A program made the position numbers and the translations under genes. From an uncultured Clostridia bacterium (GTDB taxonomy: Bacteria; Bacillota; Clostridia; TANB77; CAG-508), in assembly GCA_934178555.1 (NCBI GenBank), contig CAKPQL010000004.1:1-64000 (forward strand): DNA of 64,000 bases. The letters are read 5' to 3'. The notes under the pieces are model-generated. The model was not told where the DNA came from. It ran no database searches and saw only the letters and a list, made by a program, of their open reading frames with translations. Shown one piece after another: positions 37,607 to 46,271 of the stretch (positions are counted from its first letter, which is position 1; each line of letters begins with the position of its first letter).

Positions 37607-39748
37607 TTAGTATCTTCTATTTAATGTATTGTTTGCGAATCCACTTCTACCATATTGCTGACCTATTAATGGATATACCATACTAGCTAATTCTTTCAAT
37701 TTTGCATTAAATACCTTTGTATATTGTCTTAACGAAATATTGCAATTTACAAGTGCCTCTAAATAAGCTGAGTAATTTTGCACTTCAAATGGTATAGTTG
37801 TATATTTTATTCTTGTTCTATCAAACAATTCTGTCATGAATGACATAGATGGATCATTATAAAAAGCCATTCCACCAATTATTACCTTTGGTGATAATCC
37901 ACCAACTCTTTGTTCTTTGTTTATTATTATTTTTATTTTTTGTTCATTTAATATATTTTTATTTTTTAACTCTCTTAAAAATGCCGTCAAAGGTTGAATT
38001 GTTAATACATCCATACTCTGTACTAAATATATTTCTTGTGAATTATAGAAATATTCTACTGGTGTATCAAAATCGCAATCTATAAGTACTAATGAATAAT
38101 TTTGTAATAATGTTGATAATATATTTTCTGCATCTTCAACATTTTGGTTTGTTCCAGGAACTGAGGTATATACTGTTAAATTCTTATTAACTTTTATGCC
38201 TTCTGGAATATTACTTCTTAAATTATTAATGCAATTTTCTGCAGTTTTTCTCAAATTCTCATCATTCTTTGTATATATATAATAAGCATTTCTACTTTGT
38301 GTCATATCTAATATTGCAGTAGAAATCCCCATTGATGAAAATAATTCTGCTAAATTATTTACTATAAATGAAGTTCCATTTTTTGTAGTACCTACGAAAG
38401 ATACTATTTTTTTATCTCTAGTTAGTAAACTTGATAAATCAACATTTGAAGTATATTGTTGCTGAATTATTGCATTATTATATTCTTCATTCATTCTTTG
38501 TTTTATATTACGATTTTGATTTATATTAGTTACTGGTGTAGCTACATCATCTTGTTCTAATTCGAATAAATTAACAGATTCTTCTTGTGGTTGCTCCTGT
38601 TCTAGTTCAAACAAGTTTACTTCATCTTCTGCTTCTACAACTTTTTTAGGTCTACCTCTTCCTCTTTTTGGTGTTTCTGCTACCACTTCTGATTGCTGTA
38701 TAGTTTTTTTAGGTCTGCCTCTTCCTCTTTTTGGTGTTTCAACAATTGTATCTTCCTCATTAATTTCTTTTGAAGGTTCTGTATCCTCTATTTTAACAGT
38801 TACTGGTGAAGGACCTTTTACCTTTGGAATTTCTGATGTTACTTTTTTTATTGGTTTTGATTCAACTTCATTAGGTATTACTACCGGTTTTGTCATCCTA
38901 TTAGAGTTTAATCTATTCTCTAACATATCTATTTTTATCTCATCTGGATTTACATTATCGCTTGCTGGTCTTACATCTTTAGATTTATAAATGTCCATTT
39001 TCTTTGGAACGTATTGTGTAGTATTCGGTTTTCTTTGTTTCACATTTTTTCCAGTGCTCATTACTAGTTCTTGGTACTTTGGAGATTCTGCCTCTAAAAC
39101 AGCTTTTACTCCTACTGGTAAGAAGTTTATTATAATTTTTAATTGTGCATCATTATACTGTGAAACAATATTATTGAAACTATCTACATATTTATCTGTG
39201 TTTCTTCCTAACTTTTTATAGTGAGATAATATATTTTGAATCTCTGTTTCACTAACATCATTCTCATTTTCTGTTTGATAGTTAACATCATCTGAATCAA
39301 TTTTATAGTATTGTTTAGCTTCTTTTTTAGTTCTTGGTCTTCTTATTAATTCACACACATTTTCAATACTCTTATCTTGTCCTACAAGTGCACTATATAC
39401 ACCTATTCCGAAAAATTTGACAAGCATACTATCTCCAAAATTTCTTCTGTCTGTAGTAATTAATATAATTTGAGTATCTTTACCTGTAGAATCTATCGCT
39501 TCGTCACTTATACTATCTAATTTTTCAAATATAAATTTATCTATTGTATCATAATTATTACTTGCAAACGGTTCTAAATCTTCACTTATAACTATTCTAT
39601 CATAGCTTTTATCTTTTTGTAATTCTTTGATTATTGCATTAAAGTAATAAACATTTTTATATGAAATTATTTCCTTATATTGTTTTTGGTATTCTTTAAC
39701 TATTGATTCCGAAATGTTTTCATCACTAACTGCAAATAAAACTTTCAT
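37607..39748 (-). CDS. CpaE/MinD-like protein with AT-hook-type repeats and a degenerate P-loop
   Basis: 713 residues. The N-terminal 150 residues are receiver-like (MKVLFAVSDENISESIVKEY; IILITTDRRNFG). A long low-complexity linker holds KRGRGRPKK twice (around 345-370), an AT-hook-like DNA-binding motif, followed by an EQPQEESVNLFELEQ repeat. The C-terminal CpaE/ParA-like domain (about 450-690) starts KIVSFVGTTKNGTSFIVNN. The canonical KGGxGKT is replaced by GTTKNGTS, so ATP hydrolysis is doubtful. It follows a small membrane protein by 4 bases. Role unknown, perhaps localisation or pilus-related. Confidence 0.65.
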   Translation of the reverse strand: MKVLFAVSDENISESIVKEYQKQYKEIISYKNVYYFNAIIKELQKDKSYDRIVISEDLEPFASNNYDTIDKFIFEKLDSISDEAIDSTGKDTQIILITTDRRNFGDSMLVKFFGIGVYSALVGQDKSIENVCELIRRPRTKKEAKQYYKIDSDDVNYQTENENDVSETEIQNILSHYKKLGRNTDKYVDSFNNIVSQYNDAQLKIIINFLPVGVKAVLEAESPKYQELVMSTGKNVKQRKPNTTQYVPKKMDIYKSKDVRPASDNVNPDEIKIDMLENRLNSNRMTKPVVIPNEVESKPIKKVTSEIPKVKGPSPVTVKIEDTEPSKEINEEDTIVETPKRGRGRPKKTIQQSEVVAETPKRGRGRPKKVVEAEDEVNLFELEQEQPQEESVNLFELEQDDVATPVTNINQNRNIKQRMNEEYNNAIIQQQYTSNVDLSSLLTRDKKIVSFVGTTKNGTSFIVNNLAELFSSMGISTAILDMTQSRNAYYIYTKNDENLRKTAENCINNLRSNIPEGIKVNKNLTVYTSVPGTNQNVEDAENILSTLLQNYSLVLIDCDFDTPVEYFYNSQEIYLVQSMDVLTIQPLTAFLRELKNKNILNEQKIKIIINKEQRVGGLSPKVIIGGMAFYNDPSMSFMTELFDRTRIKYTTIPFEVQNYSAYLEALVNCNISLRQYTKVFNAKLKELASMVYPLIGQQYGRSGFANNTLNRRY

Positions 39749-39752
39749 TTGT

Positions 39753-40196
39753 TTAACCCCTCCAACCTCTTACTACAATGGCAAAAATAAGTGGTAATAT
39801 TTGGCATATAACCAATATTGTAATAAAAGTAATAACTAAATGTAAACCTCTATCTCTTAAATCCAATTTTCTTATTCCTATAACATATTGAAATATCGCT
39901 CCCACAGCAATTCCTATAAAGCAAAGTGGTATACTGTATAATCTTACTTTATTTAATATATATGCTGTCATTCCGTAAGCCTCTGAACCATACAATTCAA
40001 CATAATCTTCCATTTCTTTTTTTGTATGTTCTTTTACTTTTATAAGTTCTCCAGCAACTTGTTCGTCTATTACTCCATCCTCTGATGCTACTTGATTTTT
40101 ACTTGTTGTATTAGTTGCAAAAACTTGTACTGTTCCAACTATTGTTATTATTAATAAAAACACTATTGCAATTTTCTTTATTATATGTATTTTCAT
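39753..40196 (-). CDS. Small exported or membrane protein with three hydrophobic segments
   Basis: 147 residues. A signal-like N-terminus (KKIAIVFLLIITIVGTVQVFA) is followed by a Gln/Glu-rich soluble stretch, then two transmembrane segments (YSIPLCFIGIAVGAIFQYV; LHLVITFITILVICQILPL). No family is recognised; the layout is reminiscent of small pilus/secretion-associated proteins. AGGAG precedes ATG. It starts the operon leading to CpaE-like, GGDEF-like, ireB, ruvX and DUF1292 genes. Confidence 0.65.
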   Translation of the reverse strand: MKIHIIKKIAIVFLLIITIVGTVQVFATNTTSKNQVASEDGVIDEQVAGELIKVKEHTKKEMEDYVELYGSEAYGMTAYILNKVRLYSIPLCFIGIAVGAIFQYVIGIRKLDLRDRGLHLVITFITILVICQILPLIFAIVVRGWRG

Positions 40197-40301
40197 ACGG
40201 AAATACTCCTTTCACGAATTTATCCTAATATTTATAATCATACAATATAATTGGATAAATAGCAATATAAATATCGAACTTTTTTTCAAAAAATTACAAA
40301 A

Positions 40302-40335
40302 AAAACACAATTAGCATAGAATCTAATTATGTTTT
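40302..40335 (-). terminator. Terminator after the Cthe_2159-type gene
   Basis: AACACAATTAG and its near complement CTAATTATGTT flank an 8-base loop with A/T-runs at each side; on the minus strand it ends in a T-run. Confidence 0.65.
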
Positions 40336-40356
40336 CTTATAATATATTTTTTCTAT

Positions 40357-41883
40357 TTAAGTATTATCCATTCCCTTTATCTTATTCTTTTCTTCATTAA
40401 ATTCTGGAGGATTTTCACCCATATTAGGAGGCATTCCACCTGGTTGCATATCTCCTTTCTGTCCTTTTCCTCCATTCATATTCATATTTCCACCCATCAT
40501 AAAAGTATTACCGCCTAAATTAGTTAATATTGATTCTGTTGTAAATTTTGTATTTTCTTCTCCATTACTATAATTTGTTTTATCTAAATATAATCCATGA
40601 AAATTTTCTGTTTCACTTATTTCCCCACCAGTATATACAATATAATTTGTATCTGATTTAAAGTTCGGACTTGATATCAATAAACTTTGATATGTTTTTC
40701 CTAAATTAAATGTTATGACTTCATTACCAGCTTCATCTTGAATTCTTATATTTGAGTTTGCACCTAAATTTCCTAAAAGCACTACATGTTGAGTGCATTC
40801 ACTCTGGGTAGGAGTACTATTTACCCCTCCTGCTGCAATTATTGTACCACCAGTTATTTGGCAAGTATTATTATCAAAGTCTAGTCCACCCTCAGGTACA
40901 TTTGCTCCTGTTGCAACTATAATTCCGCCATTTATACTAACATCTCCATTAGCATCAATTGCATCTCCATTTCTTGCATTGCAATATATTTTTCCTCCAT
41001 TTATAACCATATTAGTTGAATTTAGTCCATCATCATTAGATTCAATTTCAATTAGCCCGTCATTTATTGTAAGTAATGTTTTACTTTCAATTCCTTCTTC
41101 GCATTTTGAAATATTAAAAGTTCCATTATTTATAGTAACATTACCTGCTGCTGTTATCCCATCATCATTACAAGCTAAATTAAATGTTCCTCCGTTTATT
41201 ATAATTATTCCTTCACTTTCTATTGCATCGTTAGCTGTTTTTACTGTTATTAAACCTCCATCTAATTGAAATCCATCATTTACATGTATTCCATCTACTA
41301 ATGAACTCAATGTTATATTTCCATTTTCAATTATTATATCATCATCACTTGCAATTGCGTGCTTATAATTTCCAACTACTTCTAAGTTTCCATCTCCCTT
41401 TATTTTTAACGTATCATTACTAAATAAAGTTGCTTTTGCATCAATATTATACTTTTCTCCATCTTCAATAATATTATCACCATACAAAACAATAATTGTT
41501 TTTTTGGCGTTAGTAATACAAACAGCTGGCCCATTACTATTTTTTATATTTATGCCATTCAAATTTAATATTACCTTTTGTTCTTCTTTTGTATTTACTT
41601 CTAGCATTCCATCTTTTAATTCACCAGAAATTGTGTATTCTCCTCCTGCAACTATTGTTACATTACTTCCATTTACTTCAACCCCACTACCATCTACTTT
41701 AATATTACTTCCTAACTGTATTGTTGCTTTATTATTTGTTTCTAAATTATCGTCTGTTTTATCTATTGTTGTAGCACTATTTGTAGCTGAATCTTTTCCT
41801 GTAAAAACAATAGTAATTATCACTATTATAATAATAGCAATCATTAATGCAGAAATTATTATTATGTTCTTTTTATTTTCCAT
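40357..41883 (-). CDS. Carbohydrate-binding beta-helix protein (Cthe_2159/DUF4353-like)
   Basis: 508 residues. It starts with a membrane anchor (IIIISALMIAIIIIVIITIVF), no lipobox. The main part (about 80-330) is a chain of short Asn/Asp/Gly beta-helix turns such as NDAIESEGIIIINGGTFNL, NDDGITAAGNVTINNGTF and SNDDGLNSTNMVINGGKIY, typical of the Cthe_2159 family that binds polygalacturonate. The tail is Met/Gly/Pro-rich (GGNTFMMGGNMNMNGG). It lies 49 bases after the DUF4956 gene; together with the VTC-domain gene they form a cassette. All four CGG trinucleotides are out of phase. Confidence 0.82.
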   Translation of the reverse strand: MENKKNIIIISALMIAIIIIVIITIVFTGKDSATNSATTIDKTDDNLETNNKATIQLGSNIKVDGSGVEVNGSNVTIVAGGEYTISGELKDGMLEVNTKEEQKVILNLNGINIKNSNGPAVCITNAKKTIIVLYGDNIIEDGEKYNIDAKATLFSNDTLKIKGDGNLEVVGNYKHAIASDDDIIIENGNITLSSLVDGIHVNDGFQLDGGLITVKTANDAIESEGIIIINGGTFNLACNDDGITAAGNVTINNGTFNISKCEEGIESKTLLTINDGLIEIESNDDGLNSTNMVINGGKIYCNARNGDAIDANGDVSINGGIIVATGANVPEGGLDFDNNTCQITGGTIIAAGGVNSTPTQSECTQHVVLLGNLGANSNIRIQDEAGNEVITFNLGKTYQSLLISSPNFKSDTNYIVYTGGEISETENFHGLYLDKTNYSNGEENTKFTTESILTNLGGNTFMMGGNMNMNGGKGQKGDMQPGGMPPNMGENPPEFNEEKNKIKGMDNT

Positions 41884-41932
41884 GGTAATATCCTCCTTTT
41901 TGTGAAAATTTTTTCAATTCATATATATTTTT

Positions 41933-42517
41933 CTACAATTCAATACTTTCTTGTGGAATTTTTTCTAAAACTACCTTTAAATTTCCATTTCTACAACGAA
42001 TATCGTCTATAAATTCTTTTTGTTTTTCCACATCTATTAATTCAATTTTATACACTAATTCATACATGCTCCCCATATTTACTGTTTTTGCTTTCTCAAA
42101 TTCTATATTTTTTAAATATTTCTCAAATAAATCTTTAAAGCTTTCCGTATAATCTAAATCCTCTGGTATTGTTATTTTCAAATACATAGTTTTATTATTT
42201 TCTTTTCCAAGTTTATTTAAAATTATTAGTGCAAGTATTGCTATTATCGTAAAAGTTAATGCAAAAGTTATGTATCCCATAGCAGTTGCAAGACCAACCG
42301 CCATACATAAAAACACACTTATTAATTCTCTTGAACTTCCTGGTATACTTCTAAATCTAATTAAACTAAATGCACCAACAATTGCTACAGACGTTCCTAA
42401 ATTTCCATTTACCATTGTTATAATCACTTCTACTATTAATGGTAATATTGAAAGTGATATTACTTTGAAAAAGACACTGGATAAGTTTTTAATTGACTCA
42501 AAATTTTTACTAACCAT
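41933..42517 (-). CDS. DUF4956 membrane protein
   Basis: 194 residues with three or four transmembrane segments in the N-terminal 110 residues. The SVAIVGAFSLIRFRSIPGSS segment is typical of DUF4956. A cytosolic C-terminal domain follows. The family is often found next to VTC-domain polymerases; its role is unknown. It overlaps the VTC-domain gene by 58 bases, so the two are probably co-translated. Confidence 0.85.
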   Translation of the reverse strand: MVSKNFESIKNLSSVFFKVISLSILPLIVEVIITMVNGNLGTSVAIVGAFSLIRFRSIPGSSRELISVFLCMAVGLATAMGYITFALTFTIIAILALIILNKLGKENNKTMYLKITIPEDLDYTESFKDLFEKYLKNIEFEKAKTVNMGSMYELVYKIELIDVEKQKEFIDDIRCRNGNLKVVLEKIPQESIEL

Positions 42518-43110
42518 AATGGCATCGCACCATTTGTTTTTAATTCCATTAAGTGATAATTTTCTTTTAATAATTTTTCTCCATAATCTCCATTTTCTAA
42601 TCTAACATTATATTCTCTACTTCGTATATTTTTATCAAATGTCATTCTAAACATTGCATCATTTTCGTCAAAATATGCCTCTCTATCATAAGCTATAAAA
42701 ACCTTTTTATCTAATATATATTTTTTTAAAAAGTAATCTATTTCTTTTAATATTTGTGAGTCGTATTTAGGTTCTATTTTATTTTCTATATAATCATACG
42801 CTTCTTGTAATGTTAATCGTATTCTTCTTTTATTTACATTTCCATCATATTTCTTTTTTATTTCTAGAAACACATTACTTTCTAATTTAGGCACACCGTA
42901 ACTTCTAATTCTTATTTTTTCTTTATATATTGGCTTTTCTATAGATTTTCTAATAATTTCATTTGTTTTCGTATCATAATATATATTACATATTGTATGA
43001 AAGCCATATTTATCTCTTTTTACACTTTTAGGTAAATTTTCTATTAAGTATTCATATTGCTGTTGTGATAAAATATATTTTTGTTCTACTCTATTAAATA
43101 CTAACTGCGT
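42460..43110 (-). CDS. VTC-domain (polyphosphate polymerase-like) protein with apparent ACG start
   Basis: About 216 residues. The VTC tunnel fold is visible in NRVEQKYILSQQQYEYL, YYDTKTNEIIRKSIEKP, KEKIRIRSYG, FLEIKKKYDGNVNKRRI and LMELKTNG. VTC proteins polymerise polyphosphate from ATP or bind phosphates. No ATG is available: a nearly perfect ribosome site AGGAGGTGA is followed five bases later by ACG (43110), while the GTG at 43119 overlaps the site. Longer in-frame extension to a TTG at 43191 begins in the U-run of a terminator and passes through a CGG. A TATAAT lies just upstream. The start is unusual or carries a T-to-C change. Confidence 0.78.
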   Translation of the reverse strand, partial: TQLVFNRVEQKYILSQQQYEYLIENLPKSVKRDKYGFHTICNIYYDTKTNEIIRKSIEKPIYKEKIRIRSYGVPKLESNVFLEIKKKYDGNVNKRRIRLTLQEAYDYIENKIEPKYDSQILKEIDYFLKKYILDKKVFIAYDREAYFDENDAMFRMTFDKNIRSREYNVRLENGDYGEKLLKENYHLMELKTNGAMPLWLVKILSQLKTYPVSFSK

Positions 43111-43191
43111 ATTTCTCACCTCCTCGATGTAATCATTATAAAATCTCCGCCTTAAATAATTCTTAAATATAGAAATATTTTTAATATACAA

Positions 43192-43227
43192 AAAAATCAG
43201 GAGTATAAATTTATACCTCTGATTTTT
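43192..43227. terminator. Hairpin upstream of the VTC-domain gene
   Basis: AAAAATCAG with GAGTATAAA pairs imperfectly with TTTATACC and TCTGATTTTT. It lies between spoVG and the VTC-domain gene and isolates the latter's transcription. Confidence 0.55.
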
Positions 43228-43334
43228 AATTATTAAATTTGCTTGGTATGCAAAAATATTATATATTTATTATTAATACTATTAGTATTTTATAATGTAG
43301 CATAATTTACTTTATATAAAAATATATACAACAA

Positions 43335-43361
43335 AAAAAAGACACCATAAAGTGTCTTTTT
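43335..43361 (-). terminator. Rho-independent terminator after spoVG
   Basis: AAAAGACAC and GTGTCTTTT flank a 6-base loop and end in a T-run, just after the spoVG stop. Confidence 0.8.
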
Positions 43362-43372
43362 ATATATTAAAA

Positions 43373-43642
43373 TTATTCTGCTGTTTCACTTTCAGGAGCA
43401 TCAAAAGCTTCTAATATAGCTTTTTGAATTTTTTCCCTTGTTTCAGCATTAATTGGATGAGCTATATCCTTGAATTCTCCGTTTGGAGTTTTTCTGCTTG
43501 GCATAGCAATGAATAATCCATTTTGACTTTCTATAACTTTAATGTCATGAATTACGAATTCATTATCAAATGTTACAGAAGCAACTGCTTTCATTCTGTT
43601 TTCAGAATTTACTTTTCTTAAACGTACATCTGTTATTTGCAT
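43373..43642 (-). CDS. spoVG: SpoVG RNA-binding regulator
   Basis: 89 residues from the [11 protein letters not shown] start; the upstream 26 codons are untranslated leader. Core motifs: [40 protein letters not shown] and [16 protein letters not shown]. SpoVG is a small dimeric nucleic-acid-binding protein affecting septation, capsule and virulence genes in Firmicutes. A sigma-H promoter is recognisable 68 bases upstream. A terminator follows. Confidence 0.96.
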   Translation of the reverse strand: MQITDVRLRKVNSENRMKAVASVTFDNEFVIHDIKVIESQNGLFIAMPSRKTPNGEFKDIAHPINAETREKIQKAILEAFDAPESETAE

Positions 43643-43709
43643 CTTTATGTGCACCGCCTTCCAAAGTTTTAATAAATTGTACATACTTATATTTTTATGT
43701 ACATTTATA

Positions 43710-43738
43710 TTATTCGCCAAAAAAAACTTTTTTCCTTC
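43710..43738 (-). promoter_or_regulatory. Sigma-H-type promoter for spoVG
   Basis: On the minus strand GAAGGAAAA (-35), an 11-base spacer and GGCGAATAA (-10) fit the Bacillus sigma-H consensus RNAGGAWWW-N11/12-RNNGAATWW exactly. In Bacillus subtilis spoVG is a classic sigma-H target. The remainder of the gap to murC (43739-43942) shows no further gene. Confidence 0.82.
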
Positions 43739-43942
43739 TACTTTTTACAATTATTAATTATTTTTTTCTGTTTAACATTTTATTATAAATTTTAATATTA
43801 TATAACAGTAGTACATTGTTTTGCATTATACAAATAAAAACTTCTGCTTTTCCCAAAAATTAGCAAAGTTTTTCTCTCTTATTATTGAAAAAATATATAA
43901 ATAAGTATATAATATTTGTTTGTAGAAAGGTGTTGTTACATT

Positions 43943-45331
43943 ATGGATATTTCAAGTTTAGAAAATATTATAAAATATAAACATATACATATGATAGGTA
44001 TTGGTGGAGTTAGTATGAGCGGAATTGCCGAAATATTACATAATTGGGGTATAGTTATAACGGGCTCAGATGCTTCTCAAAGTGAAATAACAGATAAACT
44101 TCAAAGTAATGGAATTGCTGTTTTTATTGGCAGTAACCCAGAAATCGTTAAACAAGCAAATTTAGTTGTTTATTCTGCTGCTATAAAACAAGATGACCCA
44201 GAATTAGTTGCTGCTAGAGAAAATAATATTCCTATAGTAGAAAGAGGAGATTTTGTTGGATATATTACTAAAATATATCACAATACTATTGGTATTTCTG
44301 GTACTCACGGAAAAACTACTACTACTTCTATGGTTTCACTTTGCTTTATTGAAGCTGGATTTGATCCTACAATTCAAGTAGGTGCTATTTTAAAACAAAT
44401 AAACGGTAACTATAGAGTTGGAAATAGTGAATATTTTATTTTAGAAGCTTGCGAATATGTTGAGAGCTTTTTAAAATTCTCTACTAGAGCTGAAATAATT
44501 TTAAATATAGATAATGACCATTTAGATTATTTTAAAGATTTAGAGCATATAAAAAATGCATTTATTAAATATGTAAAAATTTTACCTAAAGATGGACTAT
44601 TAATATTAAATGCTGATGATCCTAATTGCTTAGATTTACGTAATCATGCAATTGCTAGAAGTGTTACCTATTCTCTAAACGATCCTAAAGCTAACTTCAT
44701 TGCTAAAAATATAACATTTGACAATAATGGTTTTCCAAAATTTGATGTTTACCATAACAATTGCTATTATGGGGAATTTAAGCTTTCAGTACCAGGAATT
44801 CATAATGTTGCAAATGCACTAGCATGTATTAGCTTATGCAATGAATACGGAATATCTCGTGCTTATATAAAATCTGCATTGTCAAAATTTACAGGAGCAC
44901 ATAGAAGATTTGAATATATTGGTACTTTTAACAATATAAATGTTTTTGATGATTATGCTCATCATCCTACAGAAATAATTGCTACTGCAAAAGCAATGAA
45001 GAATAAAAAATATAATGAATCTTGGATTATTTTCCAACCCCACACATATAGTAGAACATTAAATTTATTAGACGATTTTGCTAAAGCTCTAGATTCATTT
45101 GATCATGTTATAGTTACAGATATATATGCTGCTAGAGAAAAAAATACATTTGGAATAACTTCAGAAACTTTAGTAAATAGATTGAATTCACTTTACAATA
45201 AAAATGCTATCTATATTTCTGATTTTAACAATATTGCACGATACATTAAACAAAATTGCAAAGAAAATGATATAGTTTTAACTGTAGGTGCAGGAACAGT
45301 TGAACAAGTTGGCAAATTAATTTGTGGATAA
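43943..45331 (+). CDS. murC: UDP-N-acetylmuramate--L-alanine ligase MurC
   Basis: 462 residues. Adds the first residue, L-alanine, to UDP-MurNAc. HMIGIGGVSMSGIAEIL at the start, the ATP loop ISGTHGKTTTTSMVSL, EACEYVESFLKF, DNDHLDYF, and DDYAHHPTEI in the ligase domain. The start is the ATG after GAAAGGTG; nine earlier codons carry no homology. In-phase reading is uninterrupted: its GTHGKT is written CAC GGA, so CGG falls off phase. It ends at a strong terminator converging on the SleB gene. Confidence 0.96.
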   Translation: MDISSLENIIKYKHIHMIGIGGVSMSGIAEILHNWGIVITGSDASQSEITDKLQSNGIAVFIGSNPEIVKQANLVVYSAAIKQDDPELVAARENNIPIVERGDFVGYITKIYHNTIGISGTHGKTTTTSMVSLCFIEAGFDPTIQVGAILKQINGNYRVGNSEYFILEACEYVESFLKFSTRAEIILNIDNDHLDYFKDLEHIKNAFIKYVKILPKDGLLILNADDPNCLDLRNHAIARSVTYSLNDPKANFIAKNITFDNNGFPKFDVYHNNCYYGEFKLSVPGIHNVANALACISLCNEYGISRAYIKSALSKFTGAHRRFEYIGTFNNINVFDDYAHHPTEIIATAKAMKNKKYNESWIIFQPHTYSRTLNLLDDFAKALDSFDHVIVTDIYAAREKNTFGITSETLVNRLNSLYNKNAIYISDFNNIARYIKQNCKENDIVLTVGAGTVEQVGKLICG

Positions 45332-45340
45332 TATGTTTTA

Positions 45341-45373
45341 AAAAGTGCGATTGCAAAATGCAATCGCACTTTT
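45341..45373. terminator. Bidirectional terminator between murC and the SleB gene
   Basis: AAAAGTGCGATTGCA and TGCAATCGCACTTTT are perfectly complementary around AAA, with flanking T/A-runs. Confidence 0.88.
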
Positions 45374-45395
45374 ATTTTGATACACTATCATTTAA

Positions 45396-46097
45396 CTACT
45401 TACAAAATCTATGATTTCCAATTGTTACAGTCATAGGTCTTGACCATATCCATTTATTTGTTGCTGTATTAGGATTAAAATAATATATTGCTCCATATGA
45501 AGGATCCCAACCATTTAAAGCATCTTGGGCAGCTTTTATTGCTGTTGAGTTTGGTGACATATTAATTTGACCATCGCTCACTACATCAAAAGCTCCCGAT
45601 TGATATATTACTCCTGCAATAGTATTCGGAAATGACGAACTTTTTACTCTATTTAATACTACTGCAGCTACAGCTACTTGTCCTGAATATGGCTCTCCTC
45701 TTGCTTCTCCATATACTAATCTTGCTAATAAATTCAAATCAGTTGAATTATTACTAGTTGATGAACTACCATTAGAAGAATTATATATTCCCATTGCGGC
45801 TAAAGTTTTTGAACCCGCTATTCCATCTACAGTTAAACCATTTTTACTCTGGAACCATTTAACTGCTGCTAGAGTTTGGCTACCATATATTCCATCTATA
45901 TTTCCACTATAATACCCCCATCTTTTCAATTTTGTTTGTATTTGTATTACTTCGTTCCCTCTAGAGCCATATTTAGATAATGCATATGTTTCTTCCCTTA
46001 AGAAAATATTGTATGATAAATATGTTATTATTGCCAATATTAATAATATTGCCATTATTTTTTGCTGTTTCTCCATTGCTTTTATTTTTTTGAACAT
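45396..46097 (-). CDS. SleB-family cell-wall/cortex hydrolase with peptidoglycan-binding domain
   Basis: 233 residues. A transmembrane helix (about 13-32) is followed by a PG_binding_1 domain (about 45-105: VIQIQTKLKRWGYYSGNIDG, SQTLAAVKWFQSKNGLTVDG). A C-terminal SleB/hydrolase_2 domain (about 125-233) has LLARLVYGEARGEPYSG with the catalytic Glu, then AAVVLNRVKSSSFPNTIAGV and GAFDVVSDGQIN. SleB enzymes cleave spore cortex during germination. A short 10-bp repeat sequesters the ribosome site, which may delay translation. Confidence 0.9.
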   Translation of the reverse strand: MFKKIKAMEKQQKIMAILLILAIITYLSYNIFLREETYALSKYGSRGNEVIQIQTKLKRWGYYSGNIDGIYGSQTLAAVKWFQSKNGLTVDGIAGSKTLAAMGIYNSSNGSSSTSNNSTDLNLLARLVYGEARGEPYSGQVAVAAVVLNRVKSSSFPNTIAGVIYQSGAFDVVSDGQINMSPNSTAIKAAQDALNGWDPSYGAIYYFNPNTATNKWIWSRPMTVTIGNHRFCK

Positions 46098-46103
46098 AAA
46101 TAA

Positions 46104-46156
46104 AACCACCTTTTAAAAAATAGTTATTGTTTAATTTATTTTTTCCAAAGGTGGTT
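46104..46156 (-). promoter_or_regulatory. Inverted repeat covering the SleB-gene ribosome site
   Basis: AACCACCTTT (46104-46113) pairs with AAAGGTGGTT (46147-46156). In the minus-strand transcript the second arm contains the AAAGGTGG ribosome site, eight bases before ATG. A closed stem would hide it. The 33-base loop weakens the claim. Confidence 0.45.
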
Positions 46157-46271
46157 ATTTTATGCATTTTTTATTGAGCTTGCCACGCCAGAATTGGGTA
46201 TCCATTGATTTTTATTTTTCCTTCTGTTTCATCATAATACAACAAATTTACAGCATAACAAATATTAACAG

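Noticed and set aside
43147..43149. In-phase CGG at codon 15 of the TTG-started VTC frame
   Set aside because: That frame begins inside a terminator U-run with no ribosome site. A TATAAT and a perfect ribosome site lie downstream, so the CGG is upstream leader, not a codon.
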